Assembly (NCBI RefSeq): GCF_901709675.1
Contig: NC_051088.1
Span: forward strand, 12,131,693-12,195,692
Direction: 5' to 3'
Origin: Syngnathus acus
Lineage: Eukaryota; Chordata; Actinopteri; Syngnathiformes; Syngnathidae
Length of the DNA: 64,000 nt
In this document: in pieces, positions 25,204-41,963 of the stretch
How the letters are laid out: every line of letters starts with the position of its first letter
How positions within the stretch are numbered: the first letter of the stretch is position 1
The notes under the pieces: model-generated
The model's input: the letters and a program-made list of their open reading frames with translations, nothing else
The model's database searches: none
Told to the model about the DNA's origin: nothing
Position numbers and translations under genes: made by a program

Positions 25204-27387
25204 CCTTCAGCAAATCCCTGACAACACACATAAGAATCACAAGATAAATATGATGATGTTGAAAAAGTATGTATAACTCCTCCAAGAGAAAGTCCACAAT
25301 ACAAATGTGCACACAGTGTTGTAAAGATAAAAGCAAAAGAGTACCGAAAGTTTGTGATGACGTGTTGATCAAATCCACCATCAAATGTCTGCTTGCTTTG
25401 GTGCCTCTAACTCCAGTGCTTGATTTCTCCTTGTTGCCTCTCTTTTTATTACAGTGATCAAGGCAGTGTCACTGCATGCGCATCAACGCAGTTCCCCAGT
25501 GCACCAATGAGAAAGAACCAGAGTGCGTAAATATGCCTGGGGAGATTCTGACAACACCTACGCACAGAAAAGAAGGCACGAGGGATAAGGGTAAGGGATT
25601 TGGCAATTCACGCATTTGCCCCAACATTTATCATATTCTATATGGCTCGTGAAATGAGCGGAGAGTAATGCTTCACTTCTTAGTATAATTTGCAAAAATA
25701 GGCTACAGTCCATGAGAAGGGAGAAGACACTGAATCTGCATATTTTGAACTTTCACAACTTCCTGTTTATGCTCAGTCATGCCAGGAATGTTACTCTATT
25801 ATATACTCCCCCCCCCCCGTAATGATTAATGTTACTTTTCTGAGTGAACTAATCTGACTACAGTTACTTTACAAGTTCACAATTTGTAGTGTCAAATAAG
25901 ATTTCCTTAAAATAATTTATTTTAAGTGACGTCTAGAAAAACTTGTGTTGAGTAGCCACTTATGTTAGGTGAATTGCATAAAAAACTATTAAAAAAAAAT
26001 AAAGAAAATTATTTATATTAGGCAAAAAAGGTTTCCATTTGTTTATGACAAACTTCATTCTTAAATGTCACTTTAAAAAAAGGTCGACTTCCAATTGAGT
26101 ATTTGCAAAGCCTGGTTGTCAATTTTATGTTAAGCGGGGTTGTCGGCGAGTAACTTTATACAATCAAATACTGCAATCAGTAAAGTAGCAAAGTAACTTT
26201 TTCAAGGTACGTAAGTGTGGCAAGACTCTTTATGGTAAAGGATTTCCTTGGTTTGTGACTTTTCTAAAAACGTGGGTGCTATCGTTACCGTGGGGAGGAA
26301 AATCCATCGTTAACTTGGGTCATAATTTCCACTCCGTATTATTTTGATCAGATTAGAATTCAAAACATAGAGTAGTGCATCAGCTTCAATGCCTTGCTGA
26401 TACCCCATAGCATCTTTTCACTGAGCAGCAATGGTCAGATTGAATTAAAGATAACATGTGATGTCGCACTGTGCACAATACATATACACACTGGCTGTTA
26501 TCAAGTGTGAACTGTTAGGACATGTGACATGAGGACAACCGCTCTGTTGTCAGTGGAGGCAAATTGGATGAAAACATGCAACATGCAAGTTGTTTTCAAT
26601 AACGGAAAATCCCTCCCTGGCGTATTTTCTGGAGTGAGAATAATATAGGAATCAATACATTGTGCCTCTGAAAGGATGCTGAGTATGCTTCCTGTGGTCT
26701 TATTATAATGAATAATATAAAGGCAGACCAATGCATTCTTTCTCTCCGCTTAGTCCATTCAGTCATTTTTTTTTAATATGCCATTTATATAATAGATCGC
26801 AAACAGAACCTATCGACATCAGTGCCGTGACTGAGCTACGTGGTGGCCAAAGTGGGCAGGAGTAAAATCTAAATACAATTTCCTTTTTGTTAAAATCTGA
26901 ATGATTGATAAGATTCTTACAGTCATTGTTAATTAATTCCATAAATTTCACACCATGCAAATTATATGGTTGAGAAATTATTGTTATAGTGATACTTACG
27001 AGATTGAATAAATCCTCCTTGACAGTAGTTGGACACATTGGCGAACCAACATCTGATTCAGAAGGAAGTCTTTCTTCACGGATTTTCTAGCATACGGTGT
27101 TAAATGAAATTTTAGATATTAAAAGTACTACTAGTGGTCTCAATACTCATTATCAGTGAGTCCTCAGAGAGTGAATAATCAAACTGGTGTCAGTCTGGAA
27201 AAAAAAAAAAAATGGTGTCAAACATGCCCAGCCTTTAAGATTCAATCCACTTTTTGAATAAAAAAAGATGAGTGACACCAATACTATAATAGTGTTTTGT
27301 TGCTGATACTGTAACTATAGAATTATATTTCAATGATGACAAATCTTGAATATCATTTACTTTGTGCGTGACTCCTTGATTAAGATT

Positions 27388-27401
27388 GTTTCCTTGGTAA
27401 C
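27388..27401. promoter_or_regulatory. X-box-like RFX motif 1
   Basis: GTTTCCTTGGTAAC fits the palindromic RFX pattern GTTNCCNNGGNAAC exactly. It lies in the pdyn-stk35 interval. Confidence 0.4.
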
Positions 27402-28155
27402 ATTAGCCCAATACTCTCTGGCGTGGGATTTTCATTTGTGCGTCAGTCTTTATGTGGGACCTTGGACTGCATGTGCACGTGGTCAGGGGGTGGGACCAAT
27501 TTTTCATCCATTGAGATGAATGAGCAATACTGGTTGTGAGAATGTCCCCTCCATTTTTTAGGCCAAATTCCACGCATTCAGTACGGTTGTCCTTAATTAA
27601 AGACGATAAAGCAATATAGAAAATGGATGAGTTGATCACTGACATTTCCTAATATAAATAAACATATCAATAGATAATACAGGAATGGCCAATTACAGTA
27701 TTAGCAAACCCTATTCGGGGCCCACAATCTCTTAAGAGGAAGGAAACAGATTCTGTGCTTTACACACAGCTAAAATTCAGCATCGAGCTGATTCATATAA
27801 TCATAATTCTAAACTGTCTTCCTCTCCATAACAAGCAATGCCTTGAAAAAAAAAAAACATTTAAGCAGCTTAAGTGTCAGTGACGCAAGTGAAGCCATAA
27901 CACAACGTATTAGACTTTGAATTGTCCATAGGTTGACCATAACACTGCAGATTTCGAGTTGAAAAACTTGGATGAAATATTGAACACAATGATTTTAATG
28001 TCCCATGAGTGCTACTTTGTAATGTATATCATAAGCGATCTATTCTATTATGATATTTTCCCAATTATCCTTAAACCACAGAAATAATGAGTCATTTTGC
28101 CTCACTTGGATCTCTGTCGGGTTTGCGGCGATGTTGAATTAACACAATCTCTGTC

Positions 28156-28169
28156 ATTGCCACGGTAAC
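28156..28169. promoter_or_regulatory. X-box-like RFX motif 2
   Basis: ATTGCCACGGTAAC matches the RFX palindrome except for the first base. A second half-site (TTGGCAA) follows immediately. Confidence 0.4.
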
Positions 28170-29167
28170 CTTGGCAATCATTTATCTAACGTAATTAAAA
28201 AAATTACACTATGATGTATGAAAGTGCAAATCATGAACTGCGTAAACATTTTCTCCTGCATGCGCTTTCCACCCACAGTTTCAGTCAGCACCTGCTCATT
28301 GTTTGAGGAATCCAAAGAATATGCTGGACTTGCTGCACAAAGGAGATTCAGCCTGGAGTTGATTTTCCCATTATTAAAACCTTAGATGAGGTAATTGACT
28401 TCTCCCTCCCATGGTAAATATAGAAGCTATCTCTTAATTAATACATCATTCAAGTCATGTCCACTTCCAGAAATAACTACAAAGTGTCTTTCAAGTCATT
28501 CATACTGCCCACTCTGGAAGGATGAATATTTTTTGTTTTTGGCTTCGGGTGTTATTCCGAACACAACTCAGCATGCTACGATATCCATTTTACAAGGTAA
28601 CGCATAATTGGCGTAGTACCAGATCTCTTCAGCACTCACCCTTCCAAGCCGTGTTTGCCTTTACTGTACATTCCCCAGTAACCTGGAGACATCTGCATTT
28701 CACGTCCACTACTTTCACTTACTGTGGTAAACATGCACACGGCCACACGCAAGCACACATCTGTAAGCTTGGTCTTACTCATCTCGGTCATCTGTCTCAA
28801 TGAAAGAAAAGACATGTATCAAGTATGTTTGTTTCGAGACGAAGAGGGGCCCCACAGCGACCTCAGCTTTGGATCTGATGTTTATGTAACCATAGCAGCA
28901 GTAAAGAAAAGCTTCTTCCATTAAGACCATTAATAATCCTTTCCGAGGGACAAAGTGAATCATAAACTAAGGGAACCTCAAAGTGCTTGATAACAGAGTC
29001 TAAGTTTGTCATTGACGTCATTCACATCACAACTTTGTTACAAAGCGAATTGGAAATTTTGAAAATCCAATGTGGCCCTTGAGTGTAAAAGTTTGTTGGT
29101 CAAAGTTGCTCGGTCCCAATGTAGCCATGACGTCTCCTGGTGACCTTTTGTTATTTCAGACTTTGTG

Positions 29168-29282
29168 TTAAAGGCAAAGTCAGCCCAGATATTTTCTTTG
29201 TAATAATGCGTTCTGTGCAGCCTAACTAGTCGAAACACAGTGTTCTGGTTAATGTTTTGTTTGTGAAATATGAATTATAAAA
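29168..29282. mobile_element. MITE copy 2 (same family as at 4188)
   Basis: Starts TTAAAGGCAAAGTCAGCCC and contains TTCTGTGCAGCCTAACTAG and ACACAGTGTTCTGGTT, the reverse complement of the copy at 34.2 kb. It has no clear opposite end. Confidence 0.65.
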
Positions 29283-29999
29283 GTAGAATCCGCCTGTTTT
29301 TATCTATCTTAATCATGACCTGATTGTTGTGAATCGATCATGATTACGTCATGCAGCTTCCAGGGTACAAGCTGGTTTTCTTTTTAAAAGCAACATTTTG
29401 GACAGGCAAAAACTAAAAAAGACAGAATGTATATGAAGCTGTAAAAACAACCAAGCTGAGAAGTCAGTCACTATACATTTGTCTCAAATATATAATACCA
29501 TTTTGAGACCAGTTTTGAGAATACTGAATGCACTCAGCAGTCACCAGCATGACTTGCCAACTTCCTTTGTGGTGCTCTGCCACAATATGAGTTCATGCAA
29601 ATTATGATTATTATTAAACATCAGCGTACATCATTCAGGACCTCATTTCCATTTCTTTTGCTGCAACATGTACCAGATTTCACAGCTGGATGCCCGGTCG
29701 TGGGATTTCTCTTCTATTGCTTGCTTTGGTGGCTATTACAGTCTCTTGACCCCACCTGACTGTCACGATCTTATTTATCAAACAGTGACTCTGTGAAAGG
29801 CACTTGTCTTCCATTCTGCCTTACCTCAAACAACACGGCAGACAGCTTTCGAGACCCGGTTTCCAATTGAGCTCAATGGGAATTATATTTGGAGTTTTGT
29901 AATTTGCACTTTCCGACAGGATTTTGACGTCATCTTCTCAACCTTCCTTTATAATGCTTCTCCTATAAGTTTTCACACCAAGTCCAGAACTGTGTAAAG

Positions 30000-30325
30000 C
30001 ACAGGTGTCAAACTCAAGGCCCGGGGGCCAGATACGGCCCGCCACATCATTTTATGTGGCCCGCGAAGACAAATTGTGCTTCAAATTCGTGTGTCATTAC
30101 TAGAATTGCAAATTGTCTTCACTTTTAATATCTTCTTTTTTAAATATTTGACCAGTTTTTACTCGTCTGATTTGAAAACGAGTTATTTGTCAGTTTGTTT
30201 TGTAGCTTTTACTGCATATAATATGAGGTGCTCATACATTGATTTGGGTTGACAGTCATAATGGCGCTCCGAAAGAAGCTATGACTACAATGCGGCTCGC
30301 GAAAAAAACGAGTTTGACACCCCTG
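30000..30325. mobile_element. Non-autonomous hAT element, 326 bp
   Basis: Ends are CACAGGTGTCAAACTC on the left and GAGTTTGACACCCCTG on the right, inverted repeats with two mismatches. Flanking 8-mers GTGTAAAG and GTTTAAAG differ at one base. The interior has the familiar ggcccgggggcc and tggcccgcgaag segments. No transposase remains. Confidence 0.85.
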
Positions 30326-31370
30326 GTTTAAAGGTAACCAACAGTAAGTTGATTTGTGAATATACAGTAAGATAGTTTCATACTGTGGTGCTCAAGTGTT
30401 TTCTTTGGATGTACTGTTTAAAATATAATGTATCTGACACATTTGGAGTGCTTTTGCAAAGAACAAAGGGCAAATATTCCCAAGTTTTGCTGGTAGACTC
30501 CCACCCAAAAGGTTTCGATAAAACAATAAACAATAGTCATCACTTGGCTGCATCTGCTGACTTGCAGTTCGGTATGAATTACACTTTGAGGCTACTGTTA
30601 AACTATTATTGATTTTCGTATTGGATGGAACAGGGTGAACTTGGTGAAATATTACAGTATTTGATGCCATTTTTCTGCCAGGACTGTATTGTCAATTTAT
30701 TTTCATCAACTCACTCTTCTTTTTTTAAGATGGAAAATGTGCATGTCTATTTTGTAAGTACGGTTTAATTTGCATGAAAGCTGAGAGTGCTTCTATTGTC
30801 ACGCCGTCCTGATCCTATTCCATTTGCGCTGCCCCATTGAGCTGCTGTCTGTCACATTCATCTTAAACAGATGACTATGGAGCATCATACTTTTTGTTTT
30901 TTTGCTGTACTTTGAAGTATGCATTATAGCTGATAACATTAGGAGGATTGTGATGGGCCGAACCAAGCACAACAAAAAAGGATGCACTATTGTTTTGGCA
31001 TACAGTTTCATCATACCTCAAGGCTGGACAAAACAGTCATAAATCAACTTTAAGTATGGTCTTGACAGATGACTTGACTGAAGGCCACAATTCTGTATTC
31101 TTGAATAAAATAAAACATTTGATAAATATGAACCTAGCATAAAAGTTACATTTTGTTGTAATGTGGAGTATGGTTTCTATTTAATTACAGTGAATGTTGA
31201 AATATATTTAACCTAAAAATACACTGAACTTGAGAGAACGGTACTAAAGATTTGAATGACGACTCAAAGAGGTTCTCTGGTGTCCTGAATTCATATCTGT
31301 ATCTTCTAAAAAGGACGGGCACTGACAATAATATCTCCATCTATTCACCAACAGCAATATTGGCCTTCAG

Positions 31371-31384
31371 GTTGCCGTGGTAAC
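31371..31384. promoter_or_regulatory. X-box-like RFX motif 3
   Basis: GTTGCCGTGGTAAC matches the RFX X-box palindrome (GTTNCCNNGGNAAC) at every fixed position. It is the strongest of the three in this interval. Confidence 0.5.
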
Positions 31385-32196
31385 GTGGTGCTGGAGTTGA
31401 GTCAGAAACTGAAGTGAGTGTCCCTGAAACTTGTGAAAGATATTCATCCTGGAGCAAAATAATGGCAGAGCCGAGCTACGGCGCAGAACCTCTGCAGGCA
31501 GACAAACAAAGTATTGTGCAAGGTCACTGCCACGCATATACACACACACAAATACACCGATTGTGATCATCAAGAGCGCACGAATATCCTTCAAAAGATG
31601 ATACTTCACACCCCCTCATTCCCATATCAACATTTCCTGTGTATCACATGACGCAATGTAACAACAAGAATGTACACCTGGATTAAGCTTTTTTTAATTT
31701 CCTTTTTTTTTAAAAATGACTTGAAAACGTTGCACGTTCCAGGCTGCTGTCCCATAATAAATTCAACAGTGCAATAGCTGAGAGGTTGAAACAAACATCA
31801 AATAGAAAACATGATTTAAACTGTGACCTAAATACCCACTTGACAATAAAGTAAATACTGTAATCAGTCTATATGTATGTATCTTTATATGTTCTGTTTC
31901 AGAACCATAGATGCCAGTTCAACTGTTTGGTTTGCCATGAATTTTTAAAGGACTTTCATTTAAAATTTAGAACATGATTATTAGTGTTATATATGTTATT
32001 GCAGGACTCAAACAAATGTGTGCTGCTGCCGCACCCTACACAGGGTCACGACTAGATAGAGATAACGATGACATAGCAATTGTCACTAGAGTAATATTTT
32101 ATATTTTCTGCAGTATTTCCTTGCATTGGGAAAAAAAGCAGCTATGAAATAATACAAAGAAATTCAAAATTACTGCCAAGCTAATACCCCAAAACC

Positions 32197-32250
32197 TTTG
32201 TTTGTTTGTTTGTTTGTTTGTTTGTTTGTTTGTTTGTTTGTTTGTTTGTT
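32197..32250. repeat. (GTTT)n microsatellite
   Basis: About 13 tandem GTTT units. It produces a repetitive open frame that should not be taken for a gene. Confidence 0.95.
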
Positions 32251-34195
32251 AATGGGAGTGGCTGCGTGGGGTATAAATATTATGATATTTTATTTTCCAA
32301 CCATCAAGTCACATCTTAACTCTTTGGGAGAGGTATTTAGTTGTTTTTTTTTTATTGTTGAATTTTTTGCTCAAAGTAACCAACGAGTTAAAATGCAAAT
32401 TAAATGATCCCGTGTTAATAGATACATCAATTGTAATATACCGTGCCACCAATTTATAAACCAAATGCTAACGCAATAGACAGTGCAATCAATCAAATTA
32501 GGTAGAGTACATTAGGTAACGTCACAAAATGTATTTCAAAGAAAAGAAATACATGAAATACTGACTTTAAATTATATCCTTACATTGTAAGTGCTTAAAA
32601 GCTAGGAGAATTTTATTCTCCCTCACGTAATTACGTCATAACCACAGAAAATATTTGTATAAAAACAGGAGGCTAAAAACAAAAAAAATCACGTATGCGG
32701 TGTTAAGTCAGCGTCCCTTGTCGAAGTTTCTTCACCAAGTTTCTTACCCACTTCGTAACGGGAAGCTGTTATTCAAGCCGTAACCACAAGAGGGCAGAAG
32801 TGTACCGTTGTCAAACAAGGACTTTAAATGTTATTGCAGTTGTATTTTTGCTCTATACAACTTGCTATGGTGGCTTGCCAATAAAATATATCAGCAAAGT
32901 CCAAGGGTATTTAATTTGAATAATTTAGGAAATAAGACATAGTACTCAAGTATTATAAACTTTCATTCATTATTGAAATGATCGTTGCAGCTCCCATTTG
33001 GCTGTTGTATATTAGAAACGTTTATGAAAAACACTTTAAAGTAAAATGGGGGGAAAAAATCTAATCAGTTCTACTTTGTGCCGGTGTCGTTCGGGACATT
33101 AAACACAAAATGACAGTTTGACTTATGTGGAAGTCGGGCAAATTGTTGAAACACAATTAGCAGTGGAGCTCCACAACAGTCAATCTTAATATTTGTGTAG
33201 CAATATAGATTTGACAAACAATCCCCACCAGTGGTAGTCACGCTGCCCACATTAGGTCTGTAGTAGCAATAAAAATCTTTCCTCTGGGAATTTGGAGATA
33301 CTATGCAAGCCTAACTTACTTTCATAACAATTGCGTAGGTGTGTGGGTGTATCGTCCATCACCACGAATTATCTGTTCTTTTTATTGGCCTTACAAACTT
33401 AAAATAAAAGCATCCTTGGTCTGTCTAAATTAATGGTGATGAATTGTGGCGCTTTGCAATTGGTAGTCCTGGCTCGCTGCTTAAATCGATGTGACCCCAG
33501 TGACAACAACTCAAAATCATTAATATAAGAAAAATGGAATTTATGTCACACAGTCAGTTGTGTTTTGGAGGTTAATGTGAAGCGACTCACCTCACACTCA
33601 GGCACATGCTGTCATCCTCCCTTTGCACATTTGCCAAGGTGTTGTCACCTCAAAAAGTTATTCTTGTTCCCATAGGAGAGTTTGTAAAAGAATACAAATA
33701 CCTGCGTGTTGACCTCAAGAACATTAAATAACACGTCCTACACTAGTAGTGCTCTGGTTTCGCTCATATTTTTATGTTCTGCCCGTGCTGACCTGTGAGA
33801 GCTTATTCAAGCAAATAAGAAATCTCAATATGAGAGGAAAAGTTTTTTTCTTTTAATTTTATTAAAGGTGTTAAACTGTCATGTTATTTCAAAAGAACTT
33901 TCAACACAATGTTTTTTTCTATATAACTCACCTCGTGTAAGAAGGGAAGTGATGATGGATTTTTTTATAGGTTACAAAGTAACAACACAGATGTCCTTGT
34001 ACTCCAACTATATTTCTTTTCTTTTCAAATTTGACATGTTATGCACAATGGTTTTCTTATCATACATAACAGCTCAGCTCACTCAGTTTCAGAAAAGTGG
34101 TGAGACGTGATTGGTTGTGATCTGAGACCTGGCAACTGTGATGTCATTTTCAGTCGGAAGTAAGTGGCAAAATGGCCGCCCCCTGAGATGGAAAA

Positions 34196-34322
34196 GGTCA
34201 ATTTTGCCAGTTTAATTCATATTCCACAAATAAAACATAAATCAGAACACTGTGTTTTGATAAGCTGGGCTGCACAGAACATATTATTACAAAGGGAATG
34301 TTGGGGTTGACTTCCTCTTTAA
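34196..34322. mobile_element. MITE copy 3 (same family as at 4188 and 29168)
   Basis: Ends GTTGGGGTTGACTTCCTCTTTAA, the reverse complement of the left end of copy 1, with TTAA at the border. The interior has CAGAACACTGTGTTTTGATAA and GGGCTGCACAGAACATATT. The left border is unclear and may extend upstream of 34100. Confidence 0.65.
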
Positions 34323-35059
34323 ACACATCATGGACTGTGGTGTACGTGTTTAGTACATTGCATTCGCAAGACACATTGGAAATAAAGTCAACATTGCAAA
34401 ACTGACTATAGAGGAACTCTGTGCATCATGGGAGAAAGTCAGAGCTGCTTTTGACATTTTGGTTTCTGCTGATTGCAGTTCGGTAGCTCGGACTAACAAA
34501 TACATCATTCCTGCATGGTCACTGAGTAATGACAATAGAAAGTCTGCTCTTGTGCGTCCAGTCGGCCTGGTATGCGGGACAAAGAATGATTTCCTACTGT
34601 GTGGTGTTGGAACAACCCCCTGCTGGTAAAAGCAAAACAGAGCAAGGGCCAAAGTTACACACCATGTCAGTCAATAGTTTTAACACACTACTACATGTCT
34701 CATCCACTTAACCAACAAAAAGAATCACTTTCTTCTCCAAAACTGGCCTCATTAGGTTTACGTTCCTCCATGTTGCATGTTGCAATGCCTTGCTCAAGGA
34801 TATCTCGACAGTAATAAGCAAGGAAACGACCATTTCTGTCACTCCTTGGCCATTTTCATGACATTTCATTTCATTCAATTGTATTTCAATTTTTGTCCAC
34901 AGTGGGACTCGAATATGACTTGACCACTCGAAGTATTTTCTCGTCGTATCGTCGAAAAAAGTCATAATTACTACTTTGTCAAAGGAGTGTAATAAAGTAC
35001 ATCTACTTAAATATAGTAACGTAGTATATGTACTTCACACTCCTAGGACGTTTTGTACC

Positions 35060-37880
<2,821 letters not shown>

Positions 37881-40800
37881 GCATCCCAACTTCTCAACCC
37901 CTTCCCTTTTTAAGACAAATTAGTGAAAGAAAGGACTTCTTATTTTCCAGGTAAGATCATCTCAACATTATATTGTCTCATGTTTAACGATCAAATATTC
38001 TTATTCATGGGTGATTGGGCCAAACTAAATCTACCTTGTTTGGTTGTTTGACAATCTACAGATTACAATTAAAAATGGAACCATTTGCTTTGGAGCTGTC
38101 AGAATGGATCAATTAATCAAGGGTCATTAAATTGATCAACTATTTTAACCCCGGGAGCGCAATACCGTGTTTCAACCACTCGAGCCGGGAACGCTGCCAC
38201 AATCCCCTTTGAACCCCATATCGTCAAAAAGACCTTATGACATAACTCCGCTCCCAACTATCCGTGTGATTGCTGATGCACTCTGAGCACGCCATTGTGT
38301 GCTAGAATCTAGCTTCTCCAGATTAGTTCTCTTGCCGGATGATGAGAAAGCACGTTATGCAACCGGCCTGCATGGCTGCAACTGGTTCATCGAGAAACAT
38401 GTCATCAGCGCAAACGGGATTAGAGGGAGATCAGATGTTTGTGCCGCCTGGATGTGTCTGTGGTACATGTACGCAGGGTATAACTGACAACAGTCCAGTC
38501 ACCCTTCATAGACCAGTAATGGGATTTGAAGAGAGCGATGGAAGAGTTCTGCTCAGTTGTGTTGCTGCTCCCTAGTAAATTTGAAGTTATTTGTGATACT
38601 TTTGAAGACAACCACATTCAATTGTGATTACATGTCGGTTCTGTTCAGCACACTAAATCAGTCTCACTCCACCCTCTTCCTGGGACACTGACGGTGTCGT
38701 TCATTCTTCTAAAGCTTACGGAGGCCGGTGTCTGGAACATTTTGTGCCCTTGCTGCCTGCCGGCCGATAGGCTTCTCCTTACAAACTGGGCCAGCGCCAC
38801 TTTTAAGTCCCAACCTCTTGCTCATGCATGGCTGACCTTCCTCTTTCATTTCTCTGACAGCAGGATGAGTTTGTCATCTTCAGGTTCAGTGTCTTTTGTA
38901 AGTGTGTTTACAAGCAGCTTTCATGCGTTATAAAAAGGATAGGACAACAGTTTTTTGGGGGGTCTACAGGAAATGAAGTTCCTCTGACAAAAAGTTTGAA
39001 GGCAGGATACATACGTGCAACAGTATGTTTTGTAATGGCGCTCACAGTCAGAGTGGATGGAAAATGCCTCGTAAAAACCCAACAACGTTTACAAGATTTT
39101 GGGAGGAGGTGTGAAGACTCGACTCATAGTTATATAATTCAATTGTGAAAGTAGGCACTGGGTGGCTGACATTTCCTCAAGAGTCAAACTTGAACATCAC
39201 AAAGAACACTGTTTCAAATGCCACTCTGTACGTGTTGTTTATTAATCGGTTCAAAATAAGTCTAAATTTGTTGCCATAACTTACTGCCGTTGTCGCTTGC
39301 AAAGCGGTCAATATGTTGTACTTCCAGTATCCTGTGACAATATCCCCTGTAAGCTCATAACGCCATACTACTACTTTTTTTTTAATGGCATTCTGTGTCT
39401 ATGCAGACAGGTTCATTTTCACAAACGCTATGAATTATAGATTTAAAAGAGGTGTGGTCACCATCTGTTGTCGAGAACAATAATGTCTCTTTGCTAAAAT
39501 ATTGACTGCTGGTTTTGTGCGTGACTGCTTCAAATGATAAGTTGTATAGTGTGTTATGCAAAAACAATTTGGGGAGGAATGCTGGCCCCAGGATGCTTTA
39601 TCTGGATTCCAGCTGGAAAACGTAACTGGCATCTTTGCAGCAAGAGGAACATGCAGGCACACACCTACACTTACATAAGAGATAATTAAACGAGAATGGC
39701 ATCCATGAGAAAGCTGTTGTTTTTTTTGCATGGCCAAAATACGCCCTGAGCTCTTTAAAAAGAAAAAGTCAACACGCCATCCAGTAATCACTGAAAGTCC
39801 CACAGTGTCTTGGGGCTACAGGAAACCAACCCCCCACCACTCACCCCAAAATACCAGTCACCACTGGTTTAATTTGAACAGTGTTTACCTTTGGCTTACG
39901 CAACAACAAAGAGCTGACGTTCAACTTGAAGCTCCCAACATTTTAAAGCCTTGGCTGTTGACAGGTTTTCTTTCTTTCTTTCTTTCATTCAAATATAAAA
40001 GATACTGACATGAACAGGAAGACAAGAAGTTCCAAAATGTAATGCCAAGATAGCTCTGTGAGAGGCAACACGGTGCCGCTGGGCATTGTCAATACATGTA
40101 CGCCCAGCTTTAGCCAACTTAAGTGAATGGCGCATTGTTTTTACAGGATCAAAATGGCCCTGACACAACAGTGACGTAAGCACTTTCCATATCCCCTGCA
40201 CAGTCCATCATCAACTGGAGAGAGTGCGTGTGCGCTGCTAACATGACCCACTTGTGTTCCTACCATTTGCAGCAAGTTATGCAACCTAAAAGAGTGACAC
40301 AGCACTAAGCTGTAGCGTGCTAGCTGCTAGGCTATTCTTAGAGTGCTGAATGGAAAACATTGTATTTGTCAGTCCAATAAGTTGATTTCATGTTTTGTTT
40401 TTTAACGGAAAACTTTACCCTTAATTTACCAATGTTTTGAATTACAAGCACGGAACAAATTGAGTTAATAACTTGATTGTATCAATGATCAATAACTCAG
40501 TTTGATATTGCTTAGCCCTTACTCTTATTTCTTAATCCATCACAATATTTTGAACAATTTCACTGTTCAAATGTAGCGAACCCATTATGTTCTTATTTGA
40601 GAGCTCTTCTAAACTCTACCTCCTCACAGCAACCTTTTGTTCTACATTGTTCTGTGTCTGCAGATTTTGTTTACCGCATGGATGTGGACTCTTGACAAGA
40701 CAAAGGGAATCCCATCAATTCGAGACTGTGAAGAGCACAAGACTTAATTTCGTACCAATGTGATCGGGTTCCTCGCTTGGGAGCAGCACGCAAACATCTT

Positions 40801-41963
40801 TCTTCCAGCACCACCCAAAATCTTGAATCTGTTTTGTTTTCTTTTTGATTTGTGACGCACCCGCTATCAGTTTCCTAACGTTGTGCCTTAAGCACGGTCT
40901 TCCAACGCTAACACGTAATCACACTTTGCGTTCTCTTCACCCGACTTTCCTGTGTGGAAACGGGGGATGGAGCGCCAAGTGAATGAATGAATGAAAGGGT
41001 AGATTAGCAACACGGGAGACTGCAGGGGGTCTCCCAAACGTTTTGCATTTGTATCCACGGAGCTCCACCGAACCTTCACTCTCCATTGTGCATCTGACCA
41101 AAGCATGATGTAGCATTTTATGTCAGTCACTTTGCAGTCGTGGTGGACACCAGTGTATTAGGCTACCCTATGTGGTGCGGAGCTACCTCTTACGCAACAC
41201 TCTTTACCGTTACACACTCAGTTTGTTCAAAACATCCTCAGGTTCTTGTAAACCTCTACTAAACAAGCCCCTGACTAGTTTTCTCGTGGTGGTTGATCTA
41301 TACTGCTCACTAACATCCTAGCCCGCACAACAGTCACCTAGATGTAATCTAGTTCCTAGAAGGTGTTTTTTTTTTTTAGTTAACGCAACGTTAAGACAAT
41401 CTCCAAATTTATTAATTGTTTCTTTTAATGACCGTTTTACAAATGCAAGTGTGATCATTCTCCATTGCGTTACATTGGGATTAGTTCCAAATCAAAATGA
41501 CCAAATGCAGCGAAAAGAAATGAGTGATTTTATAAAAATATCCATTGAGAGCTTTGTACTAAATGATAAAACTTTTAATGCTGTGCAGCAATGTTGAGAG
41601 GTTTGGGGGTTATTTGACAATATTTTTATTTTGCTGTGGTTTATGCAGTGCTCAAGCGTAACAAAAGATTTAAAAAGAATCTTAAACTTGAGTTCAAGCT
41701 TGTTTCTATTTTATCGTTCCACGTGGGGAAAAAAATTCACAATTTCACACTATGCAAAATGTTTCACTGCCTCGCTGGGAACAATTTACAGACACGTTAT
41801 TGTGTGTGTAATAAAAATGTAGGACCTCTGCATTTTTCCCCACTGTGTACTGAAATCTTTTTATTTTATGTGTTTTTGTTACTGAAGCTGACGTGAGCCA
41901 GTTAGAGGTTTTTGTGTTATTTGTTTTCCTGTAAATATATTTGACAAAGTTTCTTGAAATAAA
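37881..41963 (+). other. Probable long stk35 3'UTR
   Basis: No coding exon is seen. AATAAA at 41958-41963 is a good candidate end, giving a 3'UTR of about 4.1 kb. A donor-like ccag/gtaaga at 37951 and an acceptor-like tctgcag before 40665 could bracket an alternative 3'UTR intron. Confidence 0.4.

Larger units (their letters stand above)
25218..29990. other. Non-coding interval upstream of pdyn (first half)
   Basis: No coding exon is seen on either strand; the short open frames lack splice context and family resemblance. It presumably holds the untranslated pdyn exon, its promoter and enhancers. Notable contents are X-box-like palindromes at 27388-27401 and 28156-28169, a poly-C run near 25808-25818 and a MITE at 29168. 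Confidence 0.5.
30334..34195. other. Non-coding interval between pdyn and stk35 (middle)
   Basis: No gene is supported. It is A/T-rich with one GTTT microsatellite and one X-box-like site. Short open frames here show no family resemblance. Confidence 0.5.

Noticed and set aside
39435-39803. 122-codon minus-strand frame in the stk35 3'UTR
   Set aside because: No splice context, no family resemblance, ordinary composition.
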